From Malania oleifera (lineage: Eukaryota > Streptophyta > Magnoliopsida > Santalales > Ximeniaceae): 64,000 bases of DNA. Positions 33,374 through 44,542 of this stretch are shown in pieces. The position numbers and the translations under genes were made by a program. Each line of letters opens with the position of its first letter. Within the stretch, counting starts at the first letter, position 1. The stretch is taken from contig NC_080420.1 of NCBI RefSeq assembly GCF_029873635.1, forward strand, positions 29,131,032 to 29,195,031. Direction: 5' to 3'. Below the pieces are notes generated by a model that saw only the letters and a list, made by a program, of their open reading frames with translations, searched no databases and had not been told where the DNA came from.

Positions 33374-34610
33374 ATGAAAATATTTCTCAAATGTTTACTC
33401 GTTTTACTAAAATTATTAATAATTTTAAGTCCCTCAGTAAAGAATACCTAAACACCGATTTGGTAAACAAAGTCATAATGTCTTTACCAAATAGGTAGGA
33501 ATCAAAGTTCACTGTCATTGTGGAGTCAAAAAACCTTGCAACTCTTGGGATGGATGAGCTTTTTGGGTCTCTTATGACTTATAAAATATCAATGAGCAAA
33601 TTTGATCAAGAAGAATCGAGGAGCAAGAAGCCTATCGCCTTCAAGTCTACTTCAAAGGAGAACTCTGAAGATAGCTATGATGAAAGTGATGAAGAATTAA
33701 CCGAAGTCAACAAAAGAATCTCAACAATAATAAAAATAAAGAAACCATTTAGGAGATTCTCAAAGAAAGGAGATAGACTTGAAGAATCAAGTCAAAAGGA
33801 AGTTATATGCTATGAATGCAATAAGCTTGGACACATCAAATTAAATTGCCTACTCCTAAGAAAATACAAGATAGACAAGAAAACAGGGGAAAAGGCAATG
33901 AAAGAAACTGCTTGGGATGTGAGTGAAGATAGTAACTTGGAAGATGAATCAAGCAATGAGCATAAGGTCAATCTATGCATTATGGCATTCCAAGATAATG
34001 AGGTACTATCTACTTCCTCTTGTTTACTTATGTAGAATTATCCAATGGATGATCTAGAAATTGAATTTACGAGTTTACAAGAAATTTGTAAAGAAGCAAA
34101 AAGAAAGTTTTCCAAAATTAGTCTAGAAAATGAAATTTTAGAAAAGAAATGTGAAATTTTGCTAAAATAAAAATATGATTTGACTAATGAAAATGGTTCT
34201 TTGAAAACACAATTTGCTTCATGCTCTAAAAATGAATCATATGATGCATTAACAAAAAGGGTGGATGAACTTACAAAATGCATTAGCCAAGTTCACCCAA
34301 GGAAAAGAAAATTTAGATAAAATAGGCTATAAGGTTGATCAAGGCCAAAAGTTTTATAAAAACTATTTTGTTAAAGGTTCTCATGAGCATAGCCCTCTTG
34401 TAACATGTTGTAATAGTGGAGGAAAAAGACACTACTCAAATGATTATTCTCTAGAGAAAAATTTACTTATAGGACTAAAAAGAGTTTTGTTGCCTAGAAA
34501 TTTTAAATTCAATGATAAGTGTATTATTGCTACTATTTAGGTTCCAAAAGGAACATATCCTAAGATTCTAGGACCCAAAAAAGTGTGGATACCAAAGAAC
34601 AAAACTTGAC
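33374..34610 (+). pseudogene. Copia gag of element E, C-terminal part
   Basis: Continues after LTR D: ENISQMFTRFT, then a 171-codon open frame (33,520-34,035) with LATLGMDELFGSLMTYKI and the first zinc knuckle CYECNKLGHIKLNC (about 33,812-33,853). A Lys/Glu-rich coiled-coil segment follows with a stop at 34,034 and another near 34,170. The second knuckle (about 34,407-34,445) is degraded: two of its Cys are Ser and Tyr. The linker VWIPKNKT near 34,590 marks the approach to protease. Confidence 0.75.
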
Positions 34611-34619
34611 TTTAAATTT

Positions 34620-37600
34620 GTAGGTACATTACCTTAAGAGACAATGCCAAGGGAAAGATGGAGGGCATGTAACCTTCGGAGATAATGCCAAGGGAAAGAT
34701 CATAGGCATTGGAGAAGTTGGAATTTCTAACACTCACTGTATAGAAAATGTCTTATATGTTGATGGTTTAATTTGAATTACAATTTACTTAGCATTAGTC
34801 AATTTTGTGATAAAGGATATAAAGTAGGTTTTTAAAATAACGTGTGTAAAGTTTTTAATCAAAACAATAATTTTTTTTTTTTTTTGTTTCTCTTAGCGTT
34901 GATGATATGTATACTATTGATTTTGATGACTTAATTGGTCAAAATGTTAAGTTCTTAAGTGCCTTGGATGAGGATTCATGGTTGTCGCATAGAAAATTTG
35001 GTCATTGTAGCATGGATTCATTGTCAAAACTTTCTACGAAAAACCTCATAAGTGATCTTCCTAAAATCAAGTTTTTGAAGGATAAAGTGTGTGACACTAC
35101 TAACACAGGCAAGTTTTAGCCAGGCTAATCAAATCCTCATGATTTTTCTTGCAATTTGAAAAACAAAAGAAAATATTTTTTCAATCCAAAAATATGGTTT
35201 CAACATCTAAACCTTTGCAACTTGTTCATTTGTACTTATTTAGCCCTTCACAAGTAGTTTCACTTGGTGGAAAATACTATGCATTTGTGATTGTTGATGA
35301 TTTTTCAAAATTCACATGGGTATTATTTTTGGCACGTAAGAATGAGGCTTGTTCACAATTTGAATTTTTTTGTAAAAGAGTTCAAAATAAAAGAGGTTAT
35401 ATGATTTCAAAAATTAGAAGTAGTCACAATGGAGAATTCGAAAATCATGAATTTGAGTCTTTGCAATAATTATGGGTATGAGCATAACGTTTCTACACTT
35501 AGAACCCCATAACAAAATGGAGTTATTGAAAGGAGAAATAGGACCTTACAAGTAATGGCTAAAACTATCCTGAAGGAATACAACCTTCCTAAGTATTTTT
35601 TGTGTGAAGTGGTTAATAAGGCTTACTATATTCTAAATTCAGTCGTTATTCGTTCTATTATCAAGAAAACACTTTTTAAATTTTGGTATGAAAGAAACCC
35701 CAAAATTGGATGTTTTAAGGTTTTTCTTTGTAAATGTTTTATCTTGAATACTTAGGATAATTTGAGCAAATTTGATGTAAAACCAGATAAAGATATATTT
35801 TTTGGTTATGTCACAACTAGTAAATCATGTAGAGTCTACATCAAGAGAACTAGTGTGATAGAAGAATCAATGCATGTTACTTTTGATGAACATGATCATT
35901 TTAAGATCGAAAAACCTAAAGATGATGAAAATGAGGAAATTGAAGGAAATATAGAAAATTTGAGGATTAGTGATACACAAAAAGATAGTGAAAATCCTCC
36001 TAACATGGTCAATATAGATGAGATCCACATAGTAACCTTCCAAGAGCTTGAAAATACATGTCTAGCCATCTCGCTCAACAAATTATTGGAGGTCCTAATG
36101 ATGGTAGAAAAACAAGAAGTGACAATAGAAATGTGTGTGATAATTTGGCATTTATCTCACAAATAAAACCCAAAAATATTGATGATACTATTAAGGATGA
36201 AAGTTGGGCTTTGGCTATGCAAGAAGAACTAAATCCATTTGAAAGAAGTAAAGTTTAAGAATTAGTACCAAGACCTAATATATATCTGGTTATTGGAATC
36301 AACTGGGTATTTAGGAATAAGCTTCATGAAAAAACGAAGCGAGATTAGTGGCTCAAGGTTATAATAAAGAAGAAGGTATTGCTTATGAAGAAACATTTGC
36401 TCCCATAGCTAGACTTGAGACAATTAGGATGCTTTTGCCATTTGCATCTCATATGGACTTTAAACTATTTCAAATGGATGTCAAAAGTGCATTTTTAAAT
36501 GATTATATTGTTGAAGAACCACCAGGTTTTAATGATGAAAAATTTGAAAATCATGTTTTTAAACTTTCAAAAGCTTTATACGGTTTGAAACAAGCTCCTA
36601 GAGCTTGGTATGAAAGGCTTTCAAAAGTTTTACTAGAAAAGAAATTTTATATTGGAAAAATTGATTATACTTTTTTTATAAGAAAAGAAAACAATGAATT
36701 ACTTATTATTCAAATTTATGTTGATGACATCATTTTTGGTGCAACAAATAGGTCCATGTGTGAAGATTTTGCCAAATGCTTGCAAAGTGAGTTTGAGATG
36801 AGTTTAATGGGTGAGTTAAATTTTTTTCTTAAACTTCAAATCAAGCAACTAAAAGAAAATATTGTGATCAATCACGCAAAATACACTAAGGAACTATTAA
36901 AGCATTTTGGGATGGAAAACTCCAAGATATCTAAGACTCCTATACCTTGACCAAGCTTGATAAGGATTCGAGTAGAAAATCTATGGATACCAAGCACTAT
37001 AGAGGTATCATAGGAAGTTTGTTATACTTAACCACTAGCCAACCTGACATCATGTTAAGTGTTTACTTGTGTATTAGGTTTCAAGCAAATCCCAAGGAAT
37101 CTCATTTGCAATTCGTTAAGAGAATCCTTAGGTACCTTAAGGGAACCATAAACCTTATATTATTCTACCCTAAAGGCACCTCCTTTGATCTTACTAGTTA
37201 TTCAGATGACGATTTTGGAGGATACAAATTGAATAGAAAGAATACTAGTTGAACATGTCACCTTCTTAGAAAATCCCTTGTTTCATGGGCTTGCAAGAAG
37301 CAAAATTCGATTGCCTTGTCAACGGCCGAAGCGGAGTATATAGCAACCGGTAATTGTTGTGCTCAAGTGTTATAGATGAAATGCACTTTGGAAGACTATG
37401 GCCTTAAGTTTAAAATGGTTCTAATTAAGTGTGGAAATACTAATGCTATAAATCTTTCCAAGAATCCTATTCCACTCAAGAACTAAACATATTGACATTT
37501 GTCATCATTTCTTGCAAGAGCATGTTCAAAAAGATAATTTTATATTAGAATTTATTAGGCCCAAAGATCAATTAACTAATATTTTCATTAAACCTCTTAA

Positions 37601-37652
37601 TGAAAAGAATTTTAATTTCATTAAAAGAAAACTTGGGCTTATAGAATTATAA
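34620..37652 (+). pseudogene. Copia pol of element E, catalytic sites lost
   Basis: The protease start is damaged. No WYLDSG is present, and the block around DNAKGK occurs twice (near 34,640 and 34,685), as after a local duplication plus deletion. GAG-pre-integrase (SWLSHRKFGHCSMDSLSKL) is near 34,975. In the integrase, HLDLFGP has become HLYLFSP and SDNG-type SDHGGEF has become SSHNGEF, so both catalytic Asp are gone, while NGVIERRNRT keeps its Glu. RT (36,180-36,950) is well preserved, with MDVKSAFLND, YGLKQAPRAWYERL and YVDD at 36,717-36,728. RNase H (36,947-37,652) has YSDDDFGG and IALSTAEAEY but is frameshifted near 37,480. Confidence 0.82.
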
Positions 37653-37778
37653 CTTAACAATTTTACATTCATATTCTCGGTAGATTTGATCAAATTAAAA
37701 CTCATAATTATTTCTTTACATATTATGATTCTTTATATATGAAGGGGAGATTGCATTAACGGGGAGCTTAAATACTAT

Positions 37779-38260
37779 GAAACCCTATCGCCGTCGCGAC
37801 GAGGGGCAACAATGACGACGTTGAGGATTTCGGCAAGGTGCGGTGGTTCCTCTCCGATTTCTCTTACTCGCGCCTTAGTCGCCGTCACGATCTGCTGGTT
37901 GGAAATCCTGCCCTGCGAGGTTGAGCTCTTCCTCTGGTTCGACTGGTCTGTGTTGGTAGCAGCCAATGCTGGTAATAGGTAAAAATTTGAACCAAGACTT
38001 GAGCGACAAAGTATTACGGTGAAACCCTACTGCCGTCGCAACAAGGGACGACAACAACGTTGAGGATTTCGGTAAGGTGCGGTGGCTCCTTCTCCAATTT
38101 CTCTTACTCGCGCCCTAGTTGCCGTCGCGATTTGTTGGTTGGAAATCCTGCCCCGCGAGGTTGAGCTCTACCTCTGGTCGGCTGGTCTGTGCTGGTAGCG
38201 GCCAGTGGTGGCTAGTGCTGGAAGTGGCCATCGATGCTCGTGAATTGTGAACTCTTAATC
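37779..38260 (+). repeat. LINE 5' UTR: two tandem ~242-bp monomers
   Basis: GAAACCCTA...GCCGTCGC starts at 37,779 and again at 38,021. About 190 bp align closely (shared GAGGATTTCGG, AAGGTGCGGTGG, CTTACTCGCGCC and GGAAATCCTGCCC blocks), after which the units diverge. Tandem 5'-UTR monomers act as promoter units in some L1 families (established for mouse L1); a promoter role here is inferred. Confidence 0.7.
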
Positions 38261-38676
38261 GGCCTCCTTGTCACCATTTGACTTGTGGAAACATCTGAGT
38301 TACTGCCATTGGCCAAAGCTGCAAAGTGATCTAGAAAGATCTTACCTTTCGGTGAAACAGGCGAAGCAAAACGAAGCATTGTGCGGCGGTCGTGCTAAGA
38401 GCCTCCGTTGCCAGAGTCGACACAGAAGCATTTTGTGCTTGGCTCGATTCTACAAATTTGTGCAAGCCGCCTCCGTTGCCGGACCCAACTGTGAGAGGAA
38501 TGACGATTCCTCGTGAGCAAAGCTACTTGAGAAAGACGAAGTGGTAATGATGAATTTGCGTGAGCGACATACGATGACAGCAGACGTAGGTCTACGGGAC
38601 TGCAGGTTTGGTTTTTTATTTATTATTTTTATTTTCTTTTTGGTGCTCAATATGGAAAATAGGTAATTTTTTAGAC

Positions 38677-40127
38677 ATGACTGAGCCAACTTCGATAGCT
38701 GTTACCGGAGGGTTGAGGGGAGGTGTCGATGCTAGCATACGGGAGATAGGGAGTGGTTTAGGGGGATATTAAGGTCGAAAAAGGGGAAGGTTTCGCTGGG
38801 GGAAAACCGTTTGTGGAAGCTTTGAAGAGGCCAATTCCATCTTCAAAATTCAAAATCCTATTGAGGAAATCAGAAGTAATTAATGGGGAATTAGGTTTTC
38901 TTTTCTCAGATGTGGAGATGGAAAAGGTTGCGGAGGATCTGAAGTTTGCATTGGTGCTTAAGTTTCTTTCTGCAAGACCATCTATCGATGTCCTTCGGAG
39001 GCATATTATCCAATCATGGGGCCTCTCTGAAGTTCCCATGATAAGTTTTATGGATAACTTCCATGTTCTGTTGCATTTGGTAAACGAAAAGGACTACATT
39101 TATGCATGGGCACGAGAAGGAAGATGGGTGACAGGGTGCCAATTTCAGTTTTTTAATTGGTCCATGAATTTTGATATCAACAAGGAGCCATCAATCGCAC
39201 CTCAATGGATTTTCTTACCAGGTCTGCCTTTACATTTATATAGAATGGACTGTTTACAGAATTTGACCACTATATTTGGTAGATTCTTGGGAACGGATAA
39301 TGCCACGTTATATAGAACACAAGCCACAGGTGCGAGATTATGTGTTGAAGTGGATTTGCAGAAGGATCCTGTGGAGGTTTCGTTGGTGGTAGGACAAAAA
39401 CAGAATTGGCAAAGGGAAATATATGAGAAGAGGAGTTTCTATTGTAACAAATGTTGTAGGCAAGGTCACACTAAAGTTGTATGCCGGTTTGGAGTTAAGC
39501 CTAAGGATAAAAGGAAGGTTGGTATGAGGAAGGAGGTAGGTGGGATGGTTTGGAAAGAAGTGGGTAGAAAAGAGAATATGATAGTTGAAGAGGAAGGTCC
39601 TGTTTTGAAGAGTCAAGAACAATGGGTGGAGGAGAAGAAGGATGGAAACATGAATGGTCCGTCGAAGGTGATGGAGAAAAATAAAGAAATTATGAACGAG
39701 GTTAATAATGTGGGGACTAAAAAAGTGGAGGAAGTTAATTTAGTATAGAAGAATAGTGGAGAGAAAGCCGATCGTTGTAAAGTTCAGAAGTCTGGGATGG
39801 TAAGGGTGCAGGTAGAACTGGGAGATTGTTCTAGGTCTGTTCAGGAAATCAGAGTTGTTTATGAAGGGGGGATGGGAGAAGTTGAAAAGGATAAGGATGG
39901 AGAGTTGATTTTAGTGGAGGAGGTGGATGAGAGAGAGGGGGAAGTGGAGGGGTAATTATGATGTGTTATCTGAGGGAGATTTGGAGGTTTGCATTGATAC
40001 TCAAAAAGAATATTATTCTGATCCAGGTAATGTGACAGTGGGTGAATCGGAAGGAAGAAAGAAAAATGATAGACAAGTGAGAAAGTCTAAGAGGTCTAAG
40101 GTAGTACCTCAAAAGTTGAACCTATGA
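38677..40127 (+). pseudogene. LINE ORF1 (DUF4283 and CCHC knuckle)
   Basis: An RNA-binding chaperone-type ORF1 protein. The likely start is the ATG at 38,677 (MTEPTSIAVTGG), which meets a stop near 38,770. A one-base shift leads into the long frame (38,762-39,748) that reads KPFVEALKRP, the usual entry to DUF4283. WAREGRWVTGCQFQFFNWSM and PQWIFLPGLPLHLY belong to that domain. The knuckle CNKCCRQGHTKVVC is at 39,443-39,484. After a TAG at 39,746 the frame continues to about 39,954. Another shift joins the final stretch, which ends with TGA at 40,125-40,127. The tail is Lys/Glu-rich. The stop overlaps the ORF2 start. Confidence 0.78.
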
Positions 40128-43100
40128 TTGACAAAATTATGTTTTGGAATATAAGAGGGTTGGGCACGTCGAAGAGAAGATTAAAACAAATTGTGATGGA
40201 TCAGAAAGTTTCGATTTTGGTAGTCTCGGAACCTTTTCAAGATATAGAAAAGATACGAAGGTGGGCGATGTATTTGCAATTTACTAACTTTTGCTCTAAT
40301 GTAGAGGAAGGTGGGAAGATTTGGTTGTTCTGGAATCATGATGTTCAAGTGGATTGGGTGGGTACCTTAAATCAATGTGTGACAGTTTTGTTAACTGAGG
40401 ATAGAGGCTCCCTGCTTCTTACTTTTGTTTATGCTAAATGTTATCATATTGAGAGAAGAGATTTATGGGAACAGCTTCAGGGGATGTCGAGTGTTGATGT
40501 GGCTTGGGTTGTTATGGGAGATTTTAATGTAATTCGGTCAGATGAGGAAAGGGTGGGAGGTAGACCTTGCTTGGGTTTGTCTATGGCTGAATTCAATGGT
40601 TGTATTAATAGTTATGGGTTATTGGACCTCAAATTCAAAGGAAGTTAATTTTCATGGTGTAACGGCCAACAAGGTTTGAGAAGAAGTTGGGCGAAACTGG
40701 AGAAGGTGCTGATTAATAATGTTTTTTTCTATAAAATATGGTGAAGCTAAGACTTCTTTGTTGAAAAAAATACTTCAGATCATTCTCCTATCTTATTACA
40801 GCTATGTGCGAGTAAGGAGAGGTATGGGCCAGCGCCTTTTAGGTTTTAGAAAATGTGGATGTCTCATGGGAATTTTTTGGAAATGGTTGAATCATGTTGG
40901 AGAGAACACATAGTGGCGGATTCAGGATTGTGTAAATTGGCGGGTAAATTAAAAAGACTAAAACAAAGGCTTAGGGTGTGGAATAAACAGACTTTCGGTC
41001 GTATTGGTAGTTTTATTCGAGAGTTGGAGGAAAGGGTGGAAAATTATGAGAATTTACTGCAGACAGAATATTCGGAATCAGTTGAGGAAGAGTTCCTTAT
41101 TTCTAAGGCTGAATTGGAGGTTTGGTATAAAAGGGAAGAGGCTAGATTGGCGCAATAAGCAAAGATGAAATGGTTGATAGATGGGGATCAGAATTCAAAA
41201 TTTTTCCATGCTATGATTACGCAAAAAAGGCAAAATTCTTGTGTAAATTCAATGACGCTTCCTGATGGTTCGGTGTTGGAAAATATGCAGATGGTCCATG
41301 ATGAGCCTGTGAAGTATTTTGAGCAATTCTTGGGGCAAAATAGTTCAGTGCAAAGGTCAAACTTGGAAGATATCATCCATTCGGTAGTTTCTGAGGAGTC
41401 TATAGGTCAGCTGAGGGAAGAACCAACTGGGGAGGAGGTTTATGAAGCTATTTCGTCTATTTATGTGAATAGTAGCCCGGGACTGGATGGGTTTGGGCCT
41501 TCTTTTTATATTACCTGTTGGAAGATTGTTAAAAATGATGTGATGGATGCGGTAAGAGAATTCTTTAGAGGTGATATGTTGCCTCGGTATTTTTGTTCCT
41601 CTTACATAGTGCTTATCCCTAAGGTAAAGGATCCTCAATATTTTGATAAATTTCGGCCGATAAGCCTTTGTAATGTAATCTATAAAATTTTCTCCAAAAT
41701 CCTTGTTGGTAAGCTTTCATTGGTGATGGGTGATTTAATATCTTTAGAACAAGGTGCTTTTGTGAAAGGGAGGAGTATTTTTGAAAATGCAACGCTTACT
41801 TAAGAGATGACAAAATTATTACATAGGCGGGTGAGAGGAGGTAATATAATGCTAAAGTTTGATATGAACAAAGCGTATGATCGAGTGGAGTGGCAGATGG
41901 TAGATCAGATTTTTCAGGCTCTTGGTTTTCTAGATTGGTTTTGTAAGTTGATTCATAATTGTATTTCCACTCCATGGCTTTCTAGTCATGATGCATGGCA
42001 CTTATAGAGGTTTCTTCAAGTCTAAAAGGGGCTTAAGGCAACAGGATCTGTTGTCGCCGTATATTTTCATCATCATGGAAGAAATTCTTTCTAAATTAAT
42101 TCAAAAAAAGTTGTCTGAGAAGCGGATTTTACCTTTTGCACACCCGTATGGTGCACCTATTATATCACACTTAATGTACGCGGATAATGTTATTTTTGCT
42201 AATGCTGGAAAAAAATTTGTTAGTTAGTTAATGGAGGTGATTAAAGAGTATGACAACTGGACTAGCCAAAGGGTGAATAAAGATAAATCAACTATTTTTT
42301 TCTCAAACAAGTTGGGTGTTCAGAGGAAAGGAGAAATTCTTCAAGAGACTGGTTTTATTGAGGGTAAATTTCCTTTTACGTATTTGGGTTTGCCAATAGT
42401 GGATGGTAAATTGAAAGTCTATCATTTTGAACCTTTAATCCAAAAAATCAGTAAGAGAGTTGAGGGCTGGAAAAGTAGACTGTTGTCTCAAGGAGGTCGT
42501 CTTGTTTTGTTAAGACATGTGCTTTCAAGTATGTCATTGCATCTGTTAACTGTTCTAAATGTACCGAAACTGGTGATTAAAAATATTCAAGGTATGTTTG
42601 CTTCTTTTTTCTGGGGATTTAAGGATTGAAAAGAAAAAATGAAATGGAGGGCTTGAAAGAAATTGTGTGTTCCTGTGGAGGAGGGGGCATAGGAGTAAGG
42701 GACATTTCGGAAGTGCAACGGTCTTTATTCATGAAGTTTGGTTGGCATTTATTAACGCAAAATTCTTTATGGGCTAAATTTTTTAAAGTTAAATATGTGA
42801 AAGGATGACATATTGCTCTTTACAGATCGCATGGATCAGATTCTTCCTTTTGGAGGAAAGTTCTGCAGGGTATGCCTGAACTATTAAGTAAATCTAAGTG
42901 GAAGGTTGGAGAAGGAGATGTAAATTTGTGATATGATAAGTTTCTAGATTTGGGACCTTTGTTTGCAGATTGTCCAAATGGTACACAATCTTATATCAAA
43001 TTAAAAGATTTGGTTATTAATAATGCGTGGGATGTGGAAAATTTGCAAAGGATTCTAGGGTATAGTAAAGCGGATGAAGTGATGGAAAAGGTGGGAAATC

Positions 43101-44261
43101 TTAAAAATTCTTCAGAAATTCTGTTATGACTCCCGGAAAAGGATGGTTGTTTTAATACAAAATCCGCATGGGATGTTATCAGAGTTAGAGCTCCAAACTT
43201 TGATTGGGCTAAATGGGTTTGGAACAAATGGTTACCGAAGAAAATTTCTATCTGTATGTGGAAGGTTGCTTTTGAGTGCCTAAGTGTTGATGAAAAGGTG
43301 AGAAGGGTGGGGGTTTCACTTGTTTCGACGTATAATTGTTGTGAGATGAGACAATCAAAAGATTTGGAGCATGTGTTAAATAAGGGAGACCTTGCTTCTG
43401 AGGTTTGGAGGAAGGTTTTGGTGGAGGTAGGTGTTCCTTTCCATAGGCAACAAAGTTAGAAAGAAAGAGTCCAAATGTGGTTTAATAAGGCTTCCAGGTT
43501 CTCTCAACTGGGTGCTTTGATGGGTTTGATTCCTTGTTTAGTAGTTTGGAGGCTGTGGAGAAGGAGATGTGTGGTTAGAATGGGAGGAAAATTAGAGAGT
43601 AGTAGTGATGTGTGGCTCTCCATTAAGTATTAGGTGGGGGTTTTGAGTAGAAACATGACAGAAATGGTTCAGTTGAAGGATGTGGATTTTCGGATATTGT
43701 AGAATCTGGAAGTGCAAATTGTGAATAAAAGAATTAAAACTATGCAAAGTGTGAGATGGCTAAAACCGAGGCAAGGGAGGTTGAAACTAAATTTGGATGG
43801 GAGCAGCCTGTGGAACCCAGGGCCGGTGGGTGGTGGTGGCATCCTTAGAGACCATACAGGTTCTTTTGTGATTGGTTTTTCAAAATATTTTGGTACTTGT
43901 TCAAATAATGAAGCTGAATTGAGAGTTGTGTTGGAGGGAATAAAGATTTGCAAAAATTCGGGACATACCTGTATCGATAGTGAATGTGATTCGAATATTG
44001 TAGTTAATTGGATAAGAGCCAGGAAAGTGTTCCTTGTGGTATTTGTGGGATTTTTGGGAGTAACTTATTGGTTTATTGGAGGGAGTAGATTTTTCGATAA
44101 ATCATTGGTATAGAGAAGGGAACAAAGTGGCAGATGCCTTGGCTCGACAAGGTGCTATGGGGAGGAATAGTTTGTTTACAAATAGTAGTCAACTCCCTAG
44201 AGTTAGCAATGGTTTGTATAAATTGGAGAATATGGGTACGGCTTATATAAGGTATGTTTAA
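40124..44261 (+). pseudogene. LINE ORF2: endonuclease-RT-RNase H, broken
   Basis: The ATG at 40,124 begins MIDKIMFWNIRGLG, the start of an apurinic/apyrimidinic-type endonuclease. Catalytic blocks SEP (near 40,228), MGDFNVIR (near 40,515) and SDHSPIL (near 40,776) are all visible. RT follows: NSSPGLDGF (about 41,470), FRPISLCNVIYKI (about 41,650), LKFDMNKAYDRVEW (about 41,850), GLRQQDLLSPY for the usual GLRQGDPLSPY, and YADN instead of YADD at 42,177-42,188. A reverse-transcriptase-associated zinc-finger region lies at about 42,850-43,450. RNase H (43,740-44,261) shows LNLDGS, NEAELRV and NKVADALARQGA. Stops or shifts lie near 40,648, 40,850, 41,156, 41,801, 41,985, 42,225, 42,627, 42,930, 43,128 and 44,070. 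Confidence 0.85.
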
Positions 44262-44525
44262 CTGTTTTCCTTTTGGTTTTAACTTATGCTTTATGTTGTT
44301 TATCTTTTGTTTTGTTTTGTTGCGTGAGGTTTGTTTTGTAGGTCATGTTTTGTTTTGTTTTGTTTTGTCTTGTATCTCGGTTTTAGGTTGGATGTTGATG
44401 TTGTTCTTTGGGAGATTTTTAACGTGTTATCTTTTGTTATCTCCTTTTGATTGTTTTGTAACCACGATATTCCTCCGCCAAAAGTGAAGGGTTATCAATA
44501 AATAAATGGAGGTGTCGCCCTTCTT

Positions 44526-44542
44526 TAAAAAAAAAAAAAAAA
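44526..44542 (+). other. LINE poly-A tail
   Basis: A17 run after CTTCTTT; the expected 3' end of a target-primed LINE insertion. Confidence 0.85.

Larger units (their letters stand above)
31907..37777 (+). mobile_element. Copia element E, 5'-truncated, carrying solo LTR D
   Basis: A third copia family: no 5' LTR, PBS or gag start. It keeps gag (31,970-32,086 and 33,374 to about 34,610), pol (about 34,620-37,652) and a PPT-like AAGGGGAGAT (37,742-37,751). A candidate LTR start, TGCATTAACGGGG, runs from 37,752 to the LINE junction. Its gag and pol are clearly divergent from A, B and C. Confidence 0.75.
37778..44542 (+). mobile_element. L1-type LINE, near full length, with poly-A tail
   Basis: A non-LTR retrotransposon of about 6.8 kb: GC-richer 5' UTR with two tandem units, ORF1 (DUF4283 plus CCHC), ORF2 (endonuclease, RT, zinc-finger region, RNase H), a short 3' UTR and an A17 tail at 44,526-44,542. 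The RNase H and ORF1 type match plant L1 elements. I found no clear target-site duplication. The 3' end of the same family recurs at 56,530-57,179. Multiple stops, and YADD changed to YADN, make it inactive. Confidence 0.9.

Noticed and set aside
38813-39748. GTG-initiated start for LINE ORF1
   Set aside because: GTG is not a usual plant start; the frame is open further upstream and an ATG at 38,677 with one frameshift explains it better.
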